A stretch of DNA of 64,000 bases from CAJWOS01 sp964502005 (GCA_964502005.1 CAZCUX010000013.1:138965-202964); one strand, 5' to 3'; positions 1-9,016 are shown, numbered from the stretch's first letter. Numbers and translations are program-made. The notes: generated from the letters alone by a model not told the origin.

Positions 1-816
1 GGCAATCATTCGGAGATTGCGCCACGGTTCGCCCAGGAGGTCGTGCACCATGCGGTCGTACTGCACCATATCGACGGTGTCGATGCCGCTCGCCCGCAGC
101 ACGCGACTGCGGTCGGGGAAAATCTGCCGGGCGAGAAACTTAGCCTTGGTTTCACCGCGAGATTCCGTAACGACGTATTCTTCGACGATTTCGCGGGTTT
201 CGTCGTCAATAAAGGCTTCGGTGGTGACCATGCCGCCGCCGATGGGGTTCAAGCGGCGAACCACATCTTCCATCTGGCGGTCTGCGGTGAGGACGAATGC
301 CCGCTCGAAGGTGGTCTCGTACGGGACCTCTTGGTGGGCGATAGGCCGCATTTCGTCGGCGGTGCGGCCGGCGTTGGAGACCATATGATTGGCGAAGCGG
401 GTAGCATCGGCCCGGTCGTCCATTTTGACGGACAAGCGGCCCTTTCCGAAGAACACGAAGCCAACCGTGCGCGACGGCACCTCGCCTTTGCCCGACTCGA
501 CGGGTACGAGGATGCCCTTGTCGAATACGGCGCGACAAACGCCGTCTTCAATCAAGGTGTTGTTCACGACGCGGGCTTCGTCGCTCAGACGTAGGTTGCC
601 GTAGGACTTGAGGTGCTCTTGCAGCTTGCCGCTCGACTGCACCTCTGCCAACACAGGGAGGTTGTCGTCGACGTCTTTCGCCAAGAGGTACACATCGTCG
701 CCCGCGGGAGGGTCGGCGGGAGCCTCTTGTGCAATTGCCGGCCCGATGCCGAGGGCGCCAATCAGTCCGACCAGTGAAAGGAAGCGGACCGAGCGAGAGG
801 TGGTGCGCGGAACCAT
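1..816 (-). CDS. Secreted protein, possibly M1-peptidase-like N-terminal region (partial)
   Basis: The first 272 codons are visible; the rest lies beyond the left edge. The ATG at 816-814 overlaps the TGA of the upstream radical SAM gene as TGATG, so translation is probably coupled. Residues 1-29 look like a Sec signal peptide: two Arg near the start, a hydrophobic core, and likely cleavage after AIA. The phrase GFVFFGKGRLSV (residues 119-130) resembles the leader domain of some secreted M1-family peptidases of Deltaproteobacteria, from memory of the family. The HExxH zinc site that would prove this is not in view, so the enzyme call is weak. The gene and its secreted nature are well supported by an open frame on the minus strand right to the edge. 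Confidence 0.75.
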   Translation of the reverse strand, partial: MVPRTTSRSVRFLSLVGLIGALGIGPAIAQEAPADPPAGDDVYLLAKDVDDNLPVLAEVQSSGKLQEHLKSYGNLRLSDEARVVNNTLIEDGVCRAVFDKGILVPVESGKGEVPSRTVGFVFFGKGRLSVKMDDRADATRFANHMVSNAGRTADEMRPIAHQEVPYETTFERAFVLTADRQMEDVVRRLNPIGGGMVTTEAFIDDETREIVEEYVVTESRGETKAKFLARQIFPDRSRVLRASGIDTVDMVQYDRMVHDLLGEPWRNLRMIA

Positions 817-1754
817 CAAACTGTCTCCAGAGGCGGGCTGGACGGTGTTTCCGAAGCGACCTGTGGTGCTTCTGGAGCAAACGTTGCACCCGGAAAGACC
901 TGCACCTCCACGCCCAAGGCGCGTGCGGCGGAGGCGATAGACGCAAGTGCTTCCACGGGCAGTACACCGACACGGGGGTCCGCGGGGCGACGGGCCACGG
1001 TGGTGACTTGTACTTCTCTTATCTTGCCACCGCCTGCGACGATGGCTTGGATTCGGCTGGCCCACGCGGCAATTTCTGGCTCGCTTGGCCCAAGCCCGTC
1101 AAATGCGGGAAACAAGCATTGCAGCACGACGGGTGCCAATCGGGCTTCTTGCAAAATGTTGTCCTGGATACGGTCCAGAGACAAGCGCGAGCCATCGACC
1201 TTCTCAAAATACTCTTGGGTGCCAGCATCGAGCTTGGCCCACACCACGCCACCGAGCTTCCGGAGCGTTTGTAGGCCCACCTGCACCCGTGGGCGGTGGA
1301 ACAATGTGGCATTTGTGAGCAAAAATACATGCAACGGGGAAATGCCGGCCTTTGCGTGAATCTCTGCCACTCGCCCGACGGCCTCGGCAAACTGTGGGCA
1401 GGCGGTGGGCTCGCCGTCGCCTGCGAATGCGATGTCGTTGACACGGCGCAATGCTGGCGCTGCGGTGTTGAAAGGCGGAATGGTCCACAAGGAGCCATCT
1501 TTCGCGCATTCGAGCAGTGTCCCCAGTTCGGCTTCGAGGACGTCTAGGTCGACATCGCGGGCGCCACCGGGAATCGTGCGGTCGACCTGACAATAAGGAC
1601 AGTCGAAGTTGCAGACCTTATCGGGGTTCAGGTTGATCCCAATCGACAAGCCGCGGGAACGCCGTGAGACGACCGCGTAAACATATTTGTTCTGGTGAAG
1701 TTCCCGCCGATGGTCGGTAAAATCGAGGCGGTGTGCACGGGGAGCGTCAGACAT
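816..1754 (-). CDS. Radical SAM domain protein
   Basis: 312 residues. CNFDCPYC at 48-55 is the CX3CX2C cluster that binds the 4Fe-4S centre and SAM, and GDGEP at 112-116 is the glycine-rich SAM-binding stretch that follows in this superfamily. The fold is a short radical SAM barrel without an added iron-sulfur or SPASM domain, so the substrate cannot be read from the sequence. The N-terminal segment (HQNKYVYAVVSRRSRGLSIG) is typical of small stand-alone radical SAM proteins of unknown function. It lies directly upstream of, and one base into, the secreted protein gene, so the two are likely co-transcribed. About 257 bp separate it from the divergent PpiC gene, which leaves room for promoters in both directions. 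Confidence 0.9.
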   Translation of the reverse strand: MSDAPRAHRLDFTDHRRELHQNKYVYAVVSRRSRGLSIGINLNPDKVCNFDCPYCQVDRTIPGGARDVDLDVLEAELGTLLECAKDGSLWTIPPFNTAAPALRRVNDIAFAGDGEPTACPQFAEAVGRVAEIHAKAGISPLHVFLLTNATLFHRPRVQVGLQTLRKLGGVVWAKLDAGTQEYFEKVDGSRLSLDRIQDNILQEARLAPVVLQCLFPAFDGLGPSEPEIAAWASRIQAIVAGGGKIREVQVTTVARRPADPRVGVLPVEALASIASAARALGVEVQVFPGATFAPEAPQVASETPSSPPLETV

Positions 1755-2011
1755 ATCCGGTGTCTAACCGGAATTGGGGACGTGTTGGGGTAGGGCGACC
1801 GGTCGCGCGCGTTGCGATACGGCATTGCCGGGGGCATGGTTCGTGGCAAATTCTTCCTTTCGTGGATAGAGCGCGCCGTCTGCGCAGGCTGGCTCATCCG
1901 TATGTGTCTTGCTTGCGCGCGTGGGACGTGCGTCAAACTCGTTTTGACCGTGTTTCTCCCATTATTGACGCGAACGACGCGTCGCTCGCCTGACCCATCC
2001 ACGGAGTCGCC

Positions 2012-2920
2012 GTGTCCGTTTTCTCCCTTACCTTTGCCCGCGCCATTCGTGTTGTTCCGGTGGTTGTTGGGTTGTCGTTTGCCGCTTGCCAACCTCAGCC
2101 CGCTCCCGCGCCGCTTCCGGGCGATATTGCCGCAGGCGGAACGGTTATCGCCACGGTGAATGGCCAAGCGGTCACCCGCGAGATGGTCGACCTCACCATC
2201 AAGCAGCTCCCGGCGCAGCTTCGGCAGCAGATTGAGCAGCAGGGCCAGTTGGCGCAGGTGGAAGAGCAGGTCATCGTGGGCGAAGTGTTGTACCGCGAGG
2301 CCCTCAACCGCAAGCTCCACGAAAAGACTGACGTAAAGACCACCATCGCTCTCGCGGCTCGTTCGGCATTGGCCGACTCGTTGCTCAATGAGATCGTGAC
2401 GGAGCGCACTACGCCCGACCGCGTCCAGAAGTACTACGACGACCACAAGGTCCAGTACTCCCAGGCGCAGGTCAAGGCCCGCGTGATGGTTGTCTCGGCG
2501 GAGAAGGCCGAAGAAGTCAAGGGCAAGCTCGATGCGGGCGGCGACTTCGTGGCGTTGGTCGCCGAATACAGCGAAGACCCCGGCTCCAAGGGCAAGGGCG
2601 GCGATATTGGCTGGGTAGAAAAGCGCAGCATGCCGCCGAACTTCGCCGAGCCGATTTTCGCCGCAGAAGCGGGCGCCAACGTTGGCCCCATCGACGCCGG
2701 TGGCCGCATGATTTTCTTCAAGGTCGACGAAAAGCGTGAAGTCACGCCGCTTGCCGAGGTTGAAGAGGAAATCCGCGAGGCGCTCAAGCAAGACCTGCTG
2801 ACCGAGTACATCGAAGAAGTGAAGAAGTCCGCGGTCATCGAGCGGAAGGGTGAAGGCGGCGCGGCTGCTCCTGCCGCTCCTGCTGCGCCCGCTGCGCCCG
2901 CTGCGCCGTCGGGTCACTGA
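2012..2920 (+). CDS. PpiC-type peptidyl-prolyl isomerase lipoprotein
   Basis: 302 residues starting at GTG 2012. A hydrophobic leader ends at SFAAC, with the lipid-bearing Cys at residue 26, so the protein is probably anchored in the envelope. Residues about 45-130 match the SurA/PrsA-like N-terminal chaperone helix region, and about 135-240 the parvulin (PpiC) domain, visible in the phrases ARVMVVSAEKAEEV and FVALVAEYSEDPGSKGKGGD. The tail is a run of Ala-Pro repeats ending GH. Likely role: folding of exported proteins in the periplasm. It is followed after one base by a FabL-like reductase. A second SurA-like protein fused to a DsbA domain lies 2 kb downstream, so this block looks devoted to envelope protein folding. 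Confidence 0.9.
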   Translation: MSVFSLTFARAIRVVPVVVGLSFAACQPQPAPAPLPGDIAAGGTVIATVNGQAVTREMVDLTIKQLPAQLRQQIEQQGQLAQVEEQVIVGEVLYREALNRKLHEKTDVKTTIALAARSALADSLLNEIVTERTTPDRVQKYYDDHKVQYSQAQVKARVMVVSAEKAEEVKGKLDAGGDFVALVAEYSEDPGSKGKGGDIGWVEKRSMPPNFAEPIFAAEAGANVGPIDAGGRMIFFKVDEKREVTPLAEVEEEIREALKQDLLTEYIEEVKKSAVIERKGEGGAAAPAAPAAPAAPAAPSGH

Positions 2921-2921
2921 T

Positions 2922-3713
2922 ATGTCCGAAGCCCGGCAGCGTTGGGTGTTGGTGCTCGGCGTGTCGTCGGGCTTCGGTGCTGCGATCGCGCGTGCGTTTG
3001 CGGCAGAGGGTGTGGGCATCTTGGGCGTTCATCTCGACCGCCGGGGTGCCCTGCCGGCGGTGGAGGCCTTGCAGGAAGACCTCCGCCAGTCGGGCGTGCC
3101 TGTGCACTTTTTCAATGAAAATGCGGCATCCGACGACCGGCGTGCGGCGATGGTCGAATCTATCGCGGAGCTGGTGGGCGGCGGTACCATCGATGTGTTG
3201 GTGCACTCGCTGGCTTTCGGCACGTTGCTGCCGATGGTTGCCGAAGCGGGCGGCAGGGCCGTGTCGCGTCGGCAGCTCGAAATGACGATGGACGTGATGG
3301 CCCACAGCCTCGTCTATTGGGTGCAGGACCTCGTCAATCGCGACCTCCTGGGGCGTGGTGGCCGCGTTTATGCGATGACGTCGAGCGGCTCGCACCGGGT
3401 TTTGCCGCAGTACGGGCCTGTCTCGGCGGCAAAGTCGGCGCTGGAGTCCCATATTCGGCAGCTGGCCGTAGAGCTGGCACCACGGGGCATCACGGCCAAT
3501 GCGTTGATGGCGGGCGTCACGGATACACCGGCGCTCCGAAAGATTCCCGGCAACGAGCGCCTCTTGGCCCAGGCGCAACAGCAAAATCCATCGGGGCGGC
3601 TGACGACGCCCGATGATGTCGCGGCGTGTGTGGTCGCGCTCGCGGCGGCGGGCACGGCGTGGATGACGGGAAATGTGATTCGTATTGACGGTGGCGAGGA
3701 CATTTCGGCATGA
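2922..3713 (+). CDS. fabL: FabL-like enoyl-ACP reductase (SDR family)
   Basis: 263 residues. The ATG at 2922 comes one base after the stop of the PpiC gene; the frame is open further upstream but there it runs inside that gene. The fold is short-chain dehydrogenase: a cofactor loop VSSGFGAAIA (14-23) and a Tyr-x6-Lys pair, Y164 and K171 in QYGPVSAAK. That spacing is characteristic of enoyl-ACP reductases rather than of classical SDR enzymes, which use Tyr-x3-Lys. The following stretch (VELAPRGITANALMAGVTDT) and the end (IRIDGGEDISA) match the Bacillus FabL type better than FabI. Likely reaction: NADPH-dependent reduction of trans-2-enoyl-ACP in fatty acid synthesis. The gene symbol is tentative; a related SDR oxidoreductase is the main alternative. 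Confidence 0.75.
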   Translation: MSEARQRWVLVLGVSSGFGAAIARAFAAEGVGILGVHLDRRGALPAVEALQEDLRQSGVPVHFFNENAASDDRRAAMVESIAELVGGGTIDVLVHSLAFGTLLPMVAEAGGRAVSRRQLEMTMDVMAHSLVYWVQDLVNRDLLGRGGRVYAMTSSGSHRVLPQYGPVSAAKSALESHIRQLAVELAPRGITANALMAGVTDTPALRKIPGNERLLAQAQQQNPSGRLTTPDDVAACVVALAAAGTAWMTGNVIRIDGGEDISA

Positions 3714-4936
3714 CGCGGTGGCTTTTTGTTGTGGCCAGTGTGGGCTGCGGTGCGCCAGGAGCCAAGACGGCTCTGGATACGACCGACACGGCATCCGACT
3801 CCGGCGGCCCCTCTGGCGCCACCGACGAAGACATTCTCCGCGAGGCCATCGACGGAACGCGTGATGTGGTCGAAGCAATGGGCCTCATCGCCGATAGCCA
3901 GGGCTTTCCGGTGACCACTCGCGCGGGCACGATGTTGTTCGCGTGCGTCTGCGGCGAAGGGGCCTGGCAAGTGGCCGGCGACCACGACGGGTGGGCGGGA
4001 ACCGATATGGAGCGCGCCGGGGAGCTATGGTGGGCAGAGGTCGAGGTGTCGTCCCCGGATGGCAGCGGCTACAAGTTTACCGATGGCTCGCGTTATATTG
4101 CAGACCCGTATGCGCGCCGCTATCGATACGATGATTTTGGCGAATTGAGTTTGGTCGCGTCGTCGGCAGCTCATATAGAACGTGCATTTGTTGCCGAATC
4201 TCACGGTCTGCAAGCGCGTCAAGCGCGAATTTGGGTTCCGGAAGACGGTGTGTTTTCTCACGCTTTGTATGCCCACGACGGTCAAAATTTGTTTGACCCC
4301 AACGCGATGTGGGGTGGATGGCGATTGGGGGAGGCGTTGGGAGACCATCCGGTGATGGTGGTCGGCCTGGACAACACTTCGGACCGCATGGACGAATATA
4401 CCCACACCTTCGACATTATTGATGGCGTGACCTATGGCGGTCGCGCTGATGATTACGCGGCCCTCGTCGCCGATGTCCGGGCGGCAATAGAGGCGCGCTA
4501 TGGCGTGGCTGACCGCGCGGGTTTGCTGGGGTCGAGCTTGGGGGGCTTGGTGTCGTTTGCGATTGCCGACCTCCAGCCCGGCGAGTGGGACGCGGCGCTG
4601 AGCTTGTCTGGCACGATGGGCTGGGGCAGCTTCGGGACCGATGGTGACACGATACTGAATCGCTATTCAGTTGCCGGACATCGCGACACGGTGCTGTATC
4701 TCGACTCCGGCGGCGCAGGCACCTGCGTTGATACGGATGGCGACGGCATTGAAGACGATGCGTCCGATGACGCCGATAATTATTGCGTCAACCGACAGTT
4801 TGCGGATCAGCTCGCGGGCTCTGGCTACACCTGGGATACCGACTTGTTCCACTGGCATGAAGCCGACGCGCCGCACAATGAAGCGGCGTGGGCTGCCCGT
4901 GTTTGGCGTCCCATCGAGATTTTTGTCGGGATCTAA
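3710..4936 (+). CDS. Esterase-family lipoprotein with N-terminal E-set-like domain
   Basis: 408 residues; its ATG overlaps the FabL stop by four bases (ATGA). A short leader ends at ASVGC (Cys13), followed by a Thr/Asp/Ser/Gly-rich linker, so a lipoprotein is likely. Residues about 75-140 resemble the immunoglobulin-like E-set/CBM48 domain found before Fes-type esterases (AGDHDGW, YKFTDGSRYIADPY). From about 170 the alpha/beta hydrolase follows, with the oxyanion-side phrase YAHDGQNLFD and the nucleophile elbow GSSLGG (Ser276). An insert DTDGDGIEDDASDDAD near residue 345 looks like a calcium-binding type-3 repeat, and HWHEADAPHNEAAW near the end probably carries the catalytic His. The substrate is unknown; enterochelin esterases and feruloyl esterases are distant relatives. 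Confidence 0.8.
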   Translation: MTRWLFVVASVGCGAPGAKTALDTTDTASDSGGPSGATDEDILREAIDGTRDVVEAMGLIADSQGFPVTTRAGTMLFACVCGEGAWQVAGDHDGWAGTDMERAGELWWAEVEVSSPDGSGYKFTDGSRYIADPYARRYRYDDFGELSLVASSAAHIERAFVAESHGLQARQARIWVPEDGVFSHALYAHDGQNLFDPNAMWGGWRLGEALGDHPVMVVGLDNTSDRMDEYTHTFDIIDGVTYGGRADDYAALVADVRAAIEARYGVADRAGLLGSSLGGLVSFAIADLQPGEWDAALSLSGTMGWGSFGTDGDTILNRYSVAGHRDTVLYLDSGGAGTCVDTDGDGIEDDASDDADNYCVNRQFADQLAGSGYTWDTDLFHWHEADAPHNEAAWAARVWRPIEIFVGI

Positions 4937-5086
4937 ACCTACGCCGCGGTGTCAGGTTCGACCAGAAACTGTGCAAGCCCTGCGGCATCATCCGGGAAAC
5001 GCGGCAAAACCGCGCGTTGGCGGTTACGCGCCGTCGTCTGTTCGGGTTTGGCCCGCCGACCCGTCATCGCTTTGTCTGGAGATTCC

Positions 5087-6199
5087 ATGCGAACCGCATC
5101 TTTGTACGTCACCGCCTTGTTGGCCACTGCAACGGCCACTACCGTAGGGTTGGTCGCTTGCGCCAACACTCCCGCCGAACCCGCCGCGCCGATGGCGGCC
5201 CAAGCTGCTGCGCCCGTTGCCGCTGCGCCGACCTCCGCGATGGCCCGCGATACCGTGGTGGGTACGTGGAATGGCGGCACCGTCACCTACGGCGACCTCG
5301 CCGACGAGCTTGGCGTCAAGCTCATCCAGATTGAGGTCGAGTATTTGACCAACAAGTACCAGACCGAGTCCCAGGGCCTCGACCAGATGCTTGTCGAGAA
5401 GATTCTGGAGGCCGAAGCCAAGGCCCAAGGCAAGCCCGATGTCGATGCCTTGTTGAAGACGGAAATCGAAGACAAGGTGGCCAAGCCCACCGAAGATGAG
5501 CTGCGCGAGTTCTACAACGTCATGCAGCGGCAGCTTCGGGGCGCCGCTTACGAAGACGTCAAGGACCGCCTCGAAGGTGAGGTGCTGCGCCGCAAACAAG
5601 GCGAGCTGTTCGGCACCTACATCGCTGGCCTGAAGACCCGCTACGGCGTCGCTTCAACGCTTCCGTCCCCTGTGTTGCCGCGCATCCCCGTTGAAGCCGA
5701 CAACGACCCGAGCATCGGTCCCGCCGACGCCAAGGTCACCATCATCCAGTTCGCCGAATACCAGTGCCCCTACTGCGGCAAGGCCGGCGAAGCGGTCGAC
5801 AAGGTCATGGAAACCTACGGCAACGACGTGCGTATGGTCTTCCGCGACTTCCCGCTTTCGTTCCACCCCCGCGCGATTCCGGCGGCGGTCGCGGCCAACT
5901 GTGCGGGCGAGCAGGGCAAGTACTGGGAGATGCACAACGCGCTGATGTCCAACCAGCGCGCCCTCGAAGACACCGACCTCAAGGCCCACGCCGACACTCT
6001 GAAACTTGACATCGCGAAGTGGGAGGAGTGCCGCAAGGACCCCAGCCAGGCCGCAGAGGTCATGAAAGACTTTGAGGATGGACAGGCCGTGGGGGTCAGT
6101 GGTACCCCCGCGTTCTTCATCAACGGCATCATGATTTCTGGCGCGCAGCCCTTCGAAGAGTTCAAGCGCATCATTGATGCGGAGCTGGGCCGCGGCTGA
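5087..6199 (+). CDS. SurA-like/DsbA-family thioredoxin fusion lipoprotein
   Basis: 370 residues. I place the start at ATG 5087 because GGAGA lies four bases before it and because it gives a proper lipoprotein leader (lipobox ending LVAC, Cys25). After an Ala/Pro linker, residues about 55-185 form a charged helical region like the N-terminal part of SurA/PpiC chaperones, without a parvulin domain. Residues 200-370 are a DsbA/DsbG-type thioredoxin fold with the active site CPYC (227-230) and a cis-Pro loop SGTPAFFING near 340. The catalytic domain should oxidise or isomerise disulfides in exported proteins; the helical part could hold unfolded substrate. That division of labour is inference. 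Confidence 0.88.
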   Translation: MRTASLYVTALLATATATTVGLVACANTPAEPAAPMAAQAAAPVAAAPTSAMARDTVVGTWNGGTVTYGDLADELGVKLIQIEVEYLTNKYQTESQGLDQMLVEKILEAEAKAQGKPDVDALLKTEIEDKVAKPTEDELREFYNVMQRQLRGAAYEDVKDRLEGEVLRRKQGELFGTYIAGLKTRYGVASTLPSPVLPRIPVEADNDPSIGPADAKVTIIQFAEYQCPYCGKAGEAVDKVMETYGNDVRMVFRDFPLSFHPRAIPAAVAANCAGEQGKYWEMHNALMSNQRALEDTDLKAHADTLKLDIAKWEECRKDPSQAAEVMKDFEDGQAVGVSGTPAFFINGIMISGAQPFEEFKRIIDAELGRG

Positions 6200-6220
6200 A
6201 CAAACAGAACGCTCCGGGGA

Positions 6221-6241
6221 AGCGGTCCGCATGTGACCGCT
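6221..6241 (+). terminator. Hairpin after the DsbA-fusion gene
   Basis: A perfect 7-bp inverted repeat (AGCGGTC/GACCGCT with a 7-base loop) starts 22 bases after the stop codon. It has no T-tract, so it could be a weak terminator, an mRNA 3' stabiliser, or chance in GC-rich DNA. Confidence 0.3.
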
Positions 6242-6327
6242 GACCCCGGTCAGGTGAGGACACCGGCGCGGATCTCGCGGAAGCTGTATGCTCCTGGGGT
6301 CGTGGTGTTGCGGCTGACCGCCGAGGT

Positions 6328-8004
6328 ATGACCGTGTCGAACTCTTCGTCCTCCCCTACGGCGGCTCCTGCCGCTGCGTCTTCAGGCTCTTTCGCGAGCT
6401 GGCTGCGGTCGATGGTCGACGACCTCTTCGGCCTCGACACCCGCGCGCTCGCGATTACCCGCATCATGCTGGGTTTTGTGCTTTTGCGCGACATTTGGGT
6501 GCGGTCGCAAGACCTCATCGCGTTTTATTCCGACCGGGGCGCGCTTCCGCGCGATGCAATCCTCGCGCACCTAGATAGCGACTGGCACTTTTCGTTTCAT
6601 ATGATGAATGGCGAGTGGCAGTTCAACGCCGTGCTGTTCGCCATTCAGGCTGTCTTCGCCGTCATGTTTCTCGTGGGCTGGAAGACCCGCCTTGCCACCG
6701 TCGTGAGTTGGCTGTTTGTCATCTCGCTGCACGCGCGGGGGAGCATTCAACTTCAGGCCGGCGATATCGTGCTCCGCTTGCTGCTGTTCTGGGGCATGTT
6801 TTTGCCGTGGGGGGCGAGAGCCTCGGTGGATGCCGTGCAGAACCCCTCACCGCATCCGGTTGCGGGCCGGGTCGTTACCGTCGCGACTGCGGCCTATGGC
6901 CTCCAGATGGCGATAATCTACTTTTTTACTGCAATTCTCAAGTCGGGAAAGGCTTGGTTTGACGGTAGCGCCGTATATTACGCGCTGAGTATCGACTTCT
7001 TTGGAAAGCAGCCGTTTTGTAGTTTGATTGTGGATACGCCCAGTGTCGTGGAGGTCATCGGCAGCGACGCCCATGCGTGGCTCGAAGCCAATATTTGGTC
7101 GCCCATTGACCCCAACGTTCCGTGGGCGGCGAGCGCGTTTACATTCCTCACCATCATCTTTGAATGGGCGGGACCGGTCCTGTTGTTCTTCCCGTTTCGC
7201 CGTGCGACGGTGCGTGCGCTCGTAGTTTTCGGCTTTATCGCCATGCACCTCGGCTTTTTCGCGGGTCTCGAAATCGGTCTCTTTCCGTGGATTTGTATTG
7301 CGGGATGGATGGCGTTGGTTCCGTCGCCTTTGTTGGATCGGGCGGGTTGGCGGGAAGAGCCGGGCTTGGTTCGGCCGGTACAGCGTGCGAATTGGCGCCA
7401 CAATACATTTGCTTTTTTCTTCCTCGTGCTGGTCGTCAATTGGAATTTGTCCACGATTCGAAAGCAGTGGCCAAAGGCGCCCATCGTACCGTCGGAAGTG
7501 CGCTGGCTGGGCCATCTTCTCCGTCTCGACCAAAACTGGAATATGTTCGCGCCCTATCCCCTCAAGGATGACGGCTGGTACGTCATTCCTGGCGTGTTGG
7601 CCGGTGGTGGAGAGGTGGACTTGTGGGCCGGCGGCGCGCCGAATTGGGTTCCTGTGGACACCTCTGATGGCCACAAACCGATTCTACACCCGAAGAACAG
7701 CGGCCTAGAGCTCGACCGGACCAAGCCGGAGCTGGTCAGCTCGATGTATCCAAGTCAGCGTTGGCGCAAATACATGCGCAACATTTGGATGAAGCAGTAC
7801 AAGGACCTTCGGCTTTATTACGGCAAACATTTGTGTCGGGAATGGAATGCGACGCATCGCGGTGAAGAGCGCTTGATGACCTTCCGAATGGTCTACATGA
7901 AGGAGCTTACGCCGAAGCCGGGTGACCCTGCGCCGCGCATCGATCCTGTGCAAATATGGGACCACAATTGCTTCGCAAAGACGACGGACGAGGACAAAAA
8001 ATGA
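6328..8004 (+). CDS. HTTM-domain membrane protein (vitamin K-dependent gamma-carboxylase-like)
   Basis: 558 residues starting at ATG 6328. After a Ser/Ala-rich cytoplasmic start, the sequence has the hallmarks of the HTTM domain: a first segment TRIMLGFVLLRDIWVRS followed by FYSDRGALPR, then several hydrophobic segments (about residues 85-105, 120-165, 180-205, 260-320, 350-370). The soluble C-terminal third includes DQNWNMFAPYPLKDDGWYVI, again typical of the family. In animals this fold carries the vitamin K-dependent gamma-carboxylase; the bacterial homologues are mostly uncharacterised and the reaction here is unknown. The gene follows the DsbA fusion after about 130 bp. The last residues are charged (TTDEDKK). 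Confidence 0.85.
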   Translation: MTVSNSSSSPTAAPAAASSGSFASWLRSMVDDLFGLDTRALAITRIMLGFVLLRDIWVRSQDLIAFYSDRGALPRDAILAHLDSDWHFSFHMMNGEWQFNAVLFAIQAVFAVMFLVGWKTRLATVVSWLFVISLHARGSIQLQAGDIVLRLLLFWGMFLPWGARASVDAVQNPSPHPVAGRVVTVATAAYGLQMAIIYFFTAILKSGKAWFDGSAVYYALSIDFFGKQPFCSLIVDTPSVVEVIGSDAHAWLEANIWSPIDPNVPWAASAFTFLTIIFEWAGPVLLFFPFRRATVRALVVFGFIAMHLGFFAGLEIGLFPWICIAGWMALVPSPLLDRAGWREEPGLVRPVQRANWRHNTFAFFFLVLVVNWNLSTIRKQWPKAPIVPSEVRWLGHLLRLDQNWNMFAPYPLKDDGWYVIPGVLAGGGEVDLWAGGAPNWVPVDTSDGHKPILHPKNSGLELDRTKPELVSSMYPSQRWRKYMRNIWMKQYKDLRLYYGKHLCREWNATHRGEERLMTFRMVYMKELTPKPGDPAPRIDPVQIWDHNCFAKTTDEDKK

Positions 8005-8094
8005 CTCGTGCTGCGTTTTGCGGGCACTGCTCTTGCAATCGGCTGACACTTTGGGGCATCATAGATTGATTGTCCCGCATTGGGAGGAGATGAC

Positions 8095-8979
8095 ATGACA
8101 TCCACGCTTCGTGCATTCGGCCCCTTGGCTGTGATTGCGTTGCTGGCCGTCGGCTGCGGTGGGAAGGGCGAAGGTGCCAATCCTGGAGACTGTACGGACG
8201 GCGCTGACAACGATGAAGACGGTCTTTTCGACTGTGACGACGACGGCTGCTCGGGCAGCCCGGATTGTGCCGGCGACTCGGGGGAAGCCGACGCCGACAC
8301 CGACGCCGACACCGACTCGGATACGGACTCCGACACCGACTCGGATACGGACTCCGACACCGACTCGGACACCGACTCGGATACGGACTCCGACACCGAC
8401 TCCGACACCGACTCTGATACGGATGCGGACACCGACGCCGACACCGACGCCGACACCGACGCGGACACCGACGCCGATGCCGACGCCGACTGCTTGAGCG
8501 GCACCACCGTCACCGCGACCTTGTCCGATGGCACCAGCCTCACCTTCGACTCCTTCGCATGGGAAGACGTCTCTTACGGCGCTACCATCCTTGGCTACGA
8601 AACGAGCAGCGTGGGTGGGGCCTGCGATTACGCGACCGGCGTGACCGCCTACTCCGGCTACACGCTGCGCATCGCCATCGACGACCCCGCTGCGCGCCAG
8701 GGCGACACCCTCAACATCGGCCCGGCCCCCGCGGCACCCACACCGCCGCCCGCGAGCATCAAGGCCGTGTCCAAGATTGAGAGCGGCGCGAGCACGTCCA
8801 TCGAGTCCACCTCGGGCTCGGCGTACTTGAGCACCTATAGCTCCGGCATCGACATCGAGGTCACGTCTGTCACCGTGAACTACGACGATGGCTCCACGGC
8901 CACCGGCTCCTTCGACGCGTGCTTCTGCTCGGGCTTGTCCACGGGCGGCGGCGGCGGCGGCGGCGGTCCTACGCCCTGA
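8095..8979 (+). CDS. Lipoprotein with long Asp-Thr/Asp-Ser repeat
   Basis: 294 residues. The start is ATG 8095, five bases after the strong ribosome binding site GGGAGGAG (8082-8089). The leader ends at LLAVGC. Residues about 30-62 are Cys/Asp-rich (CTDGADNDEDGLFDCDDDG), a MopE or type-3-like metal-binding motif. Residues 65-132 are almost only Asp alternating with Thr, Ser or Ala. A folded domain of about 150 residues follows (TVTATLSDGTSLTFDSFAWE onward), and the protein ends in a Gly8 run and PTP. The repeat probably acts as an extended acidic, calcium-binding spacer lifting the C-terminal domain off the membrane, as in Ser-Asp repeat surface proteins; this is inference. A terminator follows directly. 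Confidence 0.85.
   Translation: MTSTLRAFGPLAVIALLAVGCGGKGEGANPGDCTDGADNDEDGLFDCDDDGCSGSPDCAGDSGEADADTDADTDSDTDSDTDSDTDSDTDSDTDSDTDSDTDSDTDSDTDADTDADTDADTDADTDADADADCLSGTTVTATLSDGTSLTFDSFAWEDVSYGATILGYETSSVGGACDYATGVTAYSGYTLRIAIDDPAARQGDTLNIGPAPAAPTPPPASIKAVSKIESGASTSIESTSGSAYLSTYSSGIDIEVTSVTVNYDDGSTATGSFDACFCSGLSTGGGGGGGGPTP
8287..8490 (+). repeat. GAC-based hexanucleotide repeat coding for Asp-Thr/Asp-Ser
   Basis: About 34 copies of a 6-base unit (GACACC, GACTCG, GACGCC, GATACG and variants) encode 68 residues of alternating Asp and Thr/Ser/Ala. The third codon positions vary (GACTCGGATACG alternates with GACTCCGACACC), so selection appears to act on the peptide and on a higher-order unit. 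Copy number may vary between strains by slippage. Confidence 0.95.
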
Positions 8980-9016
8980 TTGCCGATTCCCGCGTCCGTT
9001 CGCGGTCGCTGTGCAG

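Noticed and set aside
43..594. Long plus-strand open frame at the left edge
   Set aside because: It is antisense to the secreted protein gene, which has a signal peptide and a coupled start; the plus-strand translation is rich in His, Ala and Val with no family.
1760..2010. Promoter elements upstream of the PpiC gene
   Set aside because: TTGACC and CATTAT occur but with a spacing of about 10 bases, which does not fit a sigma-70 promoter.
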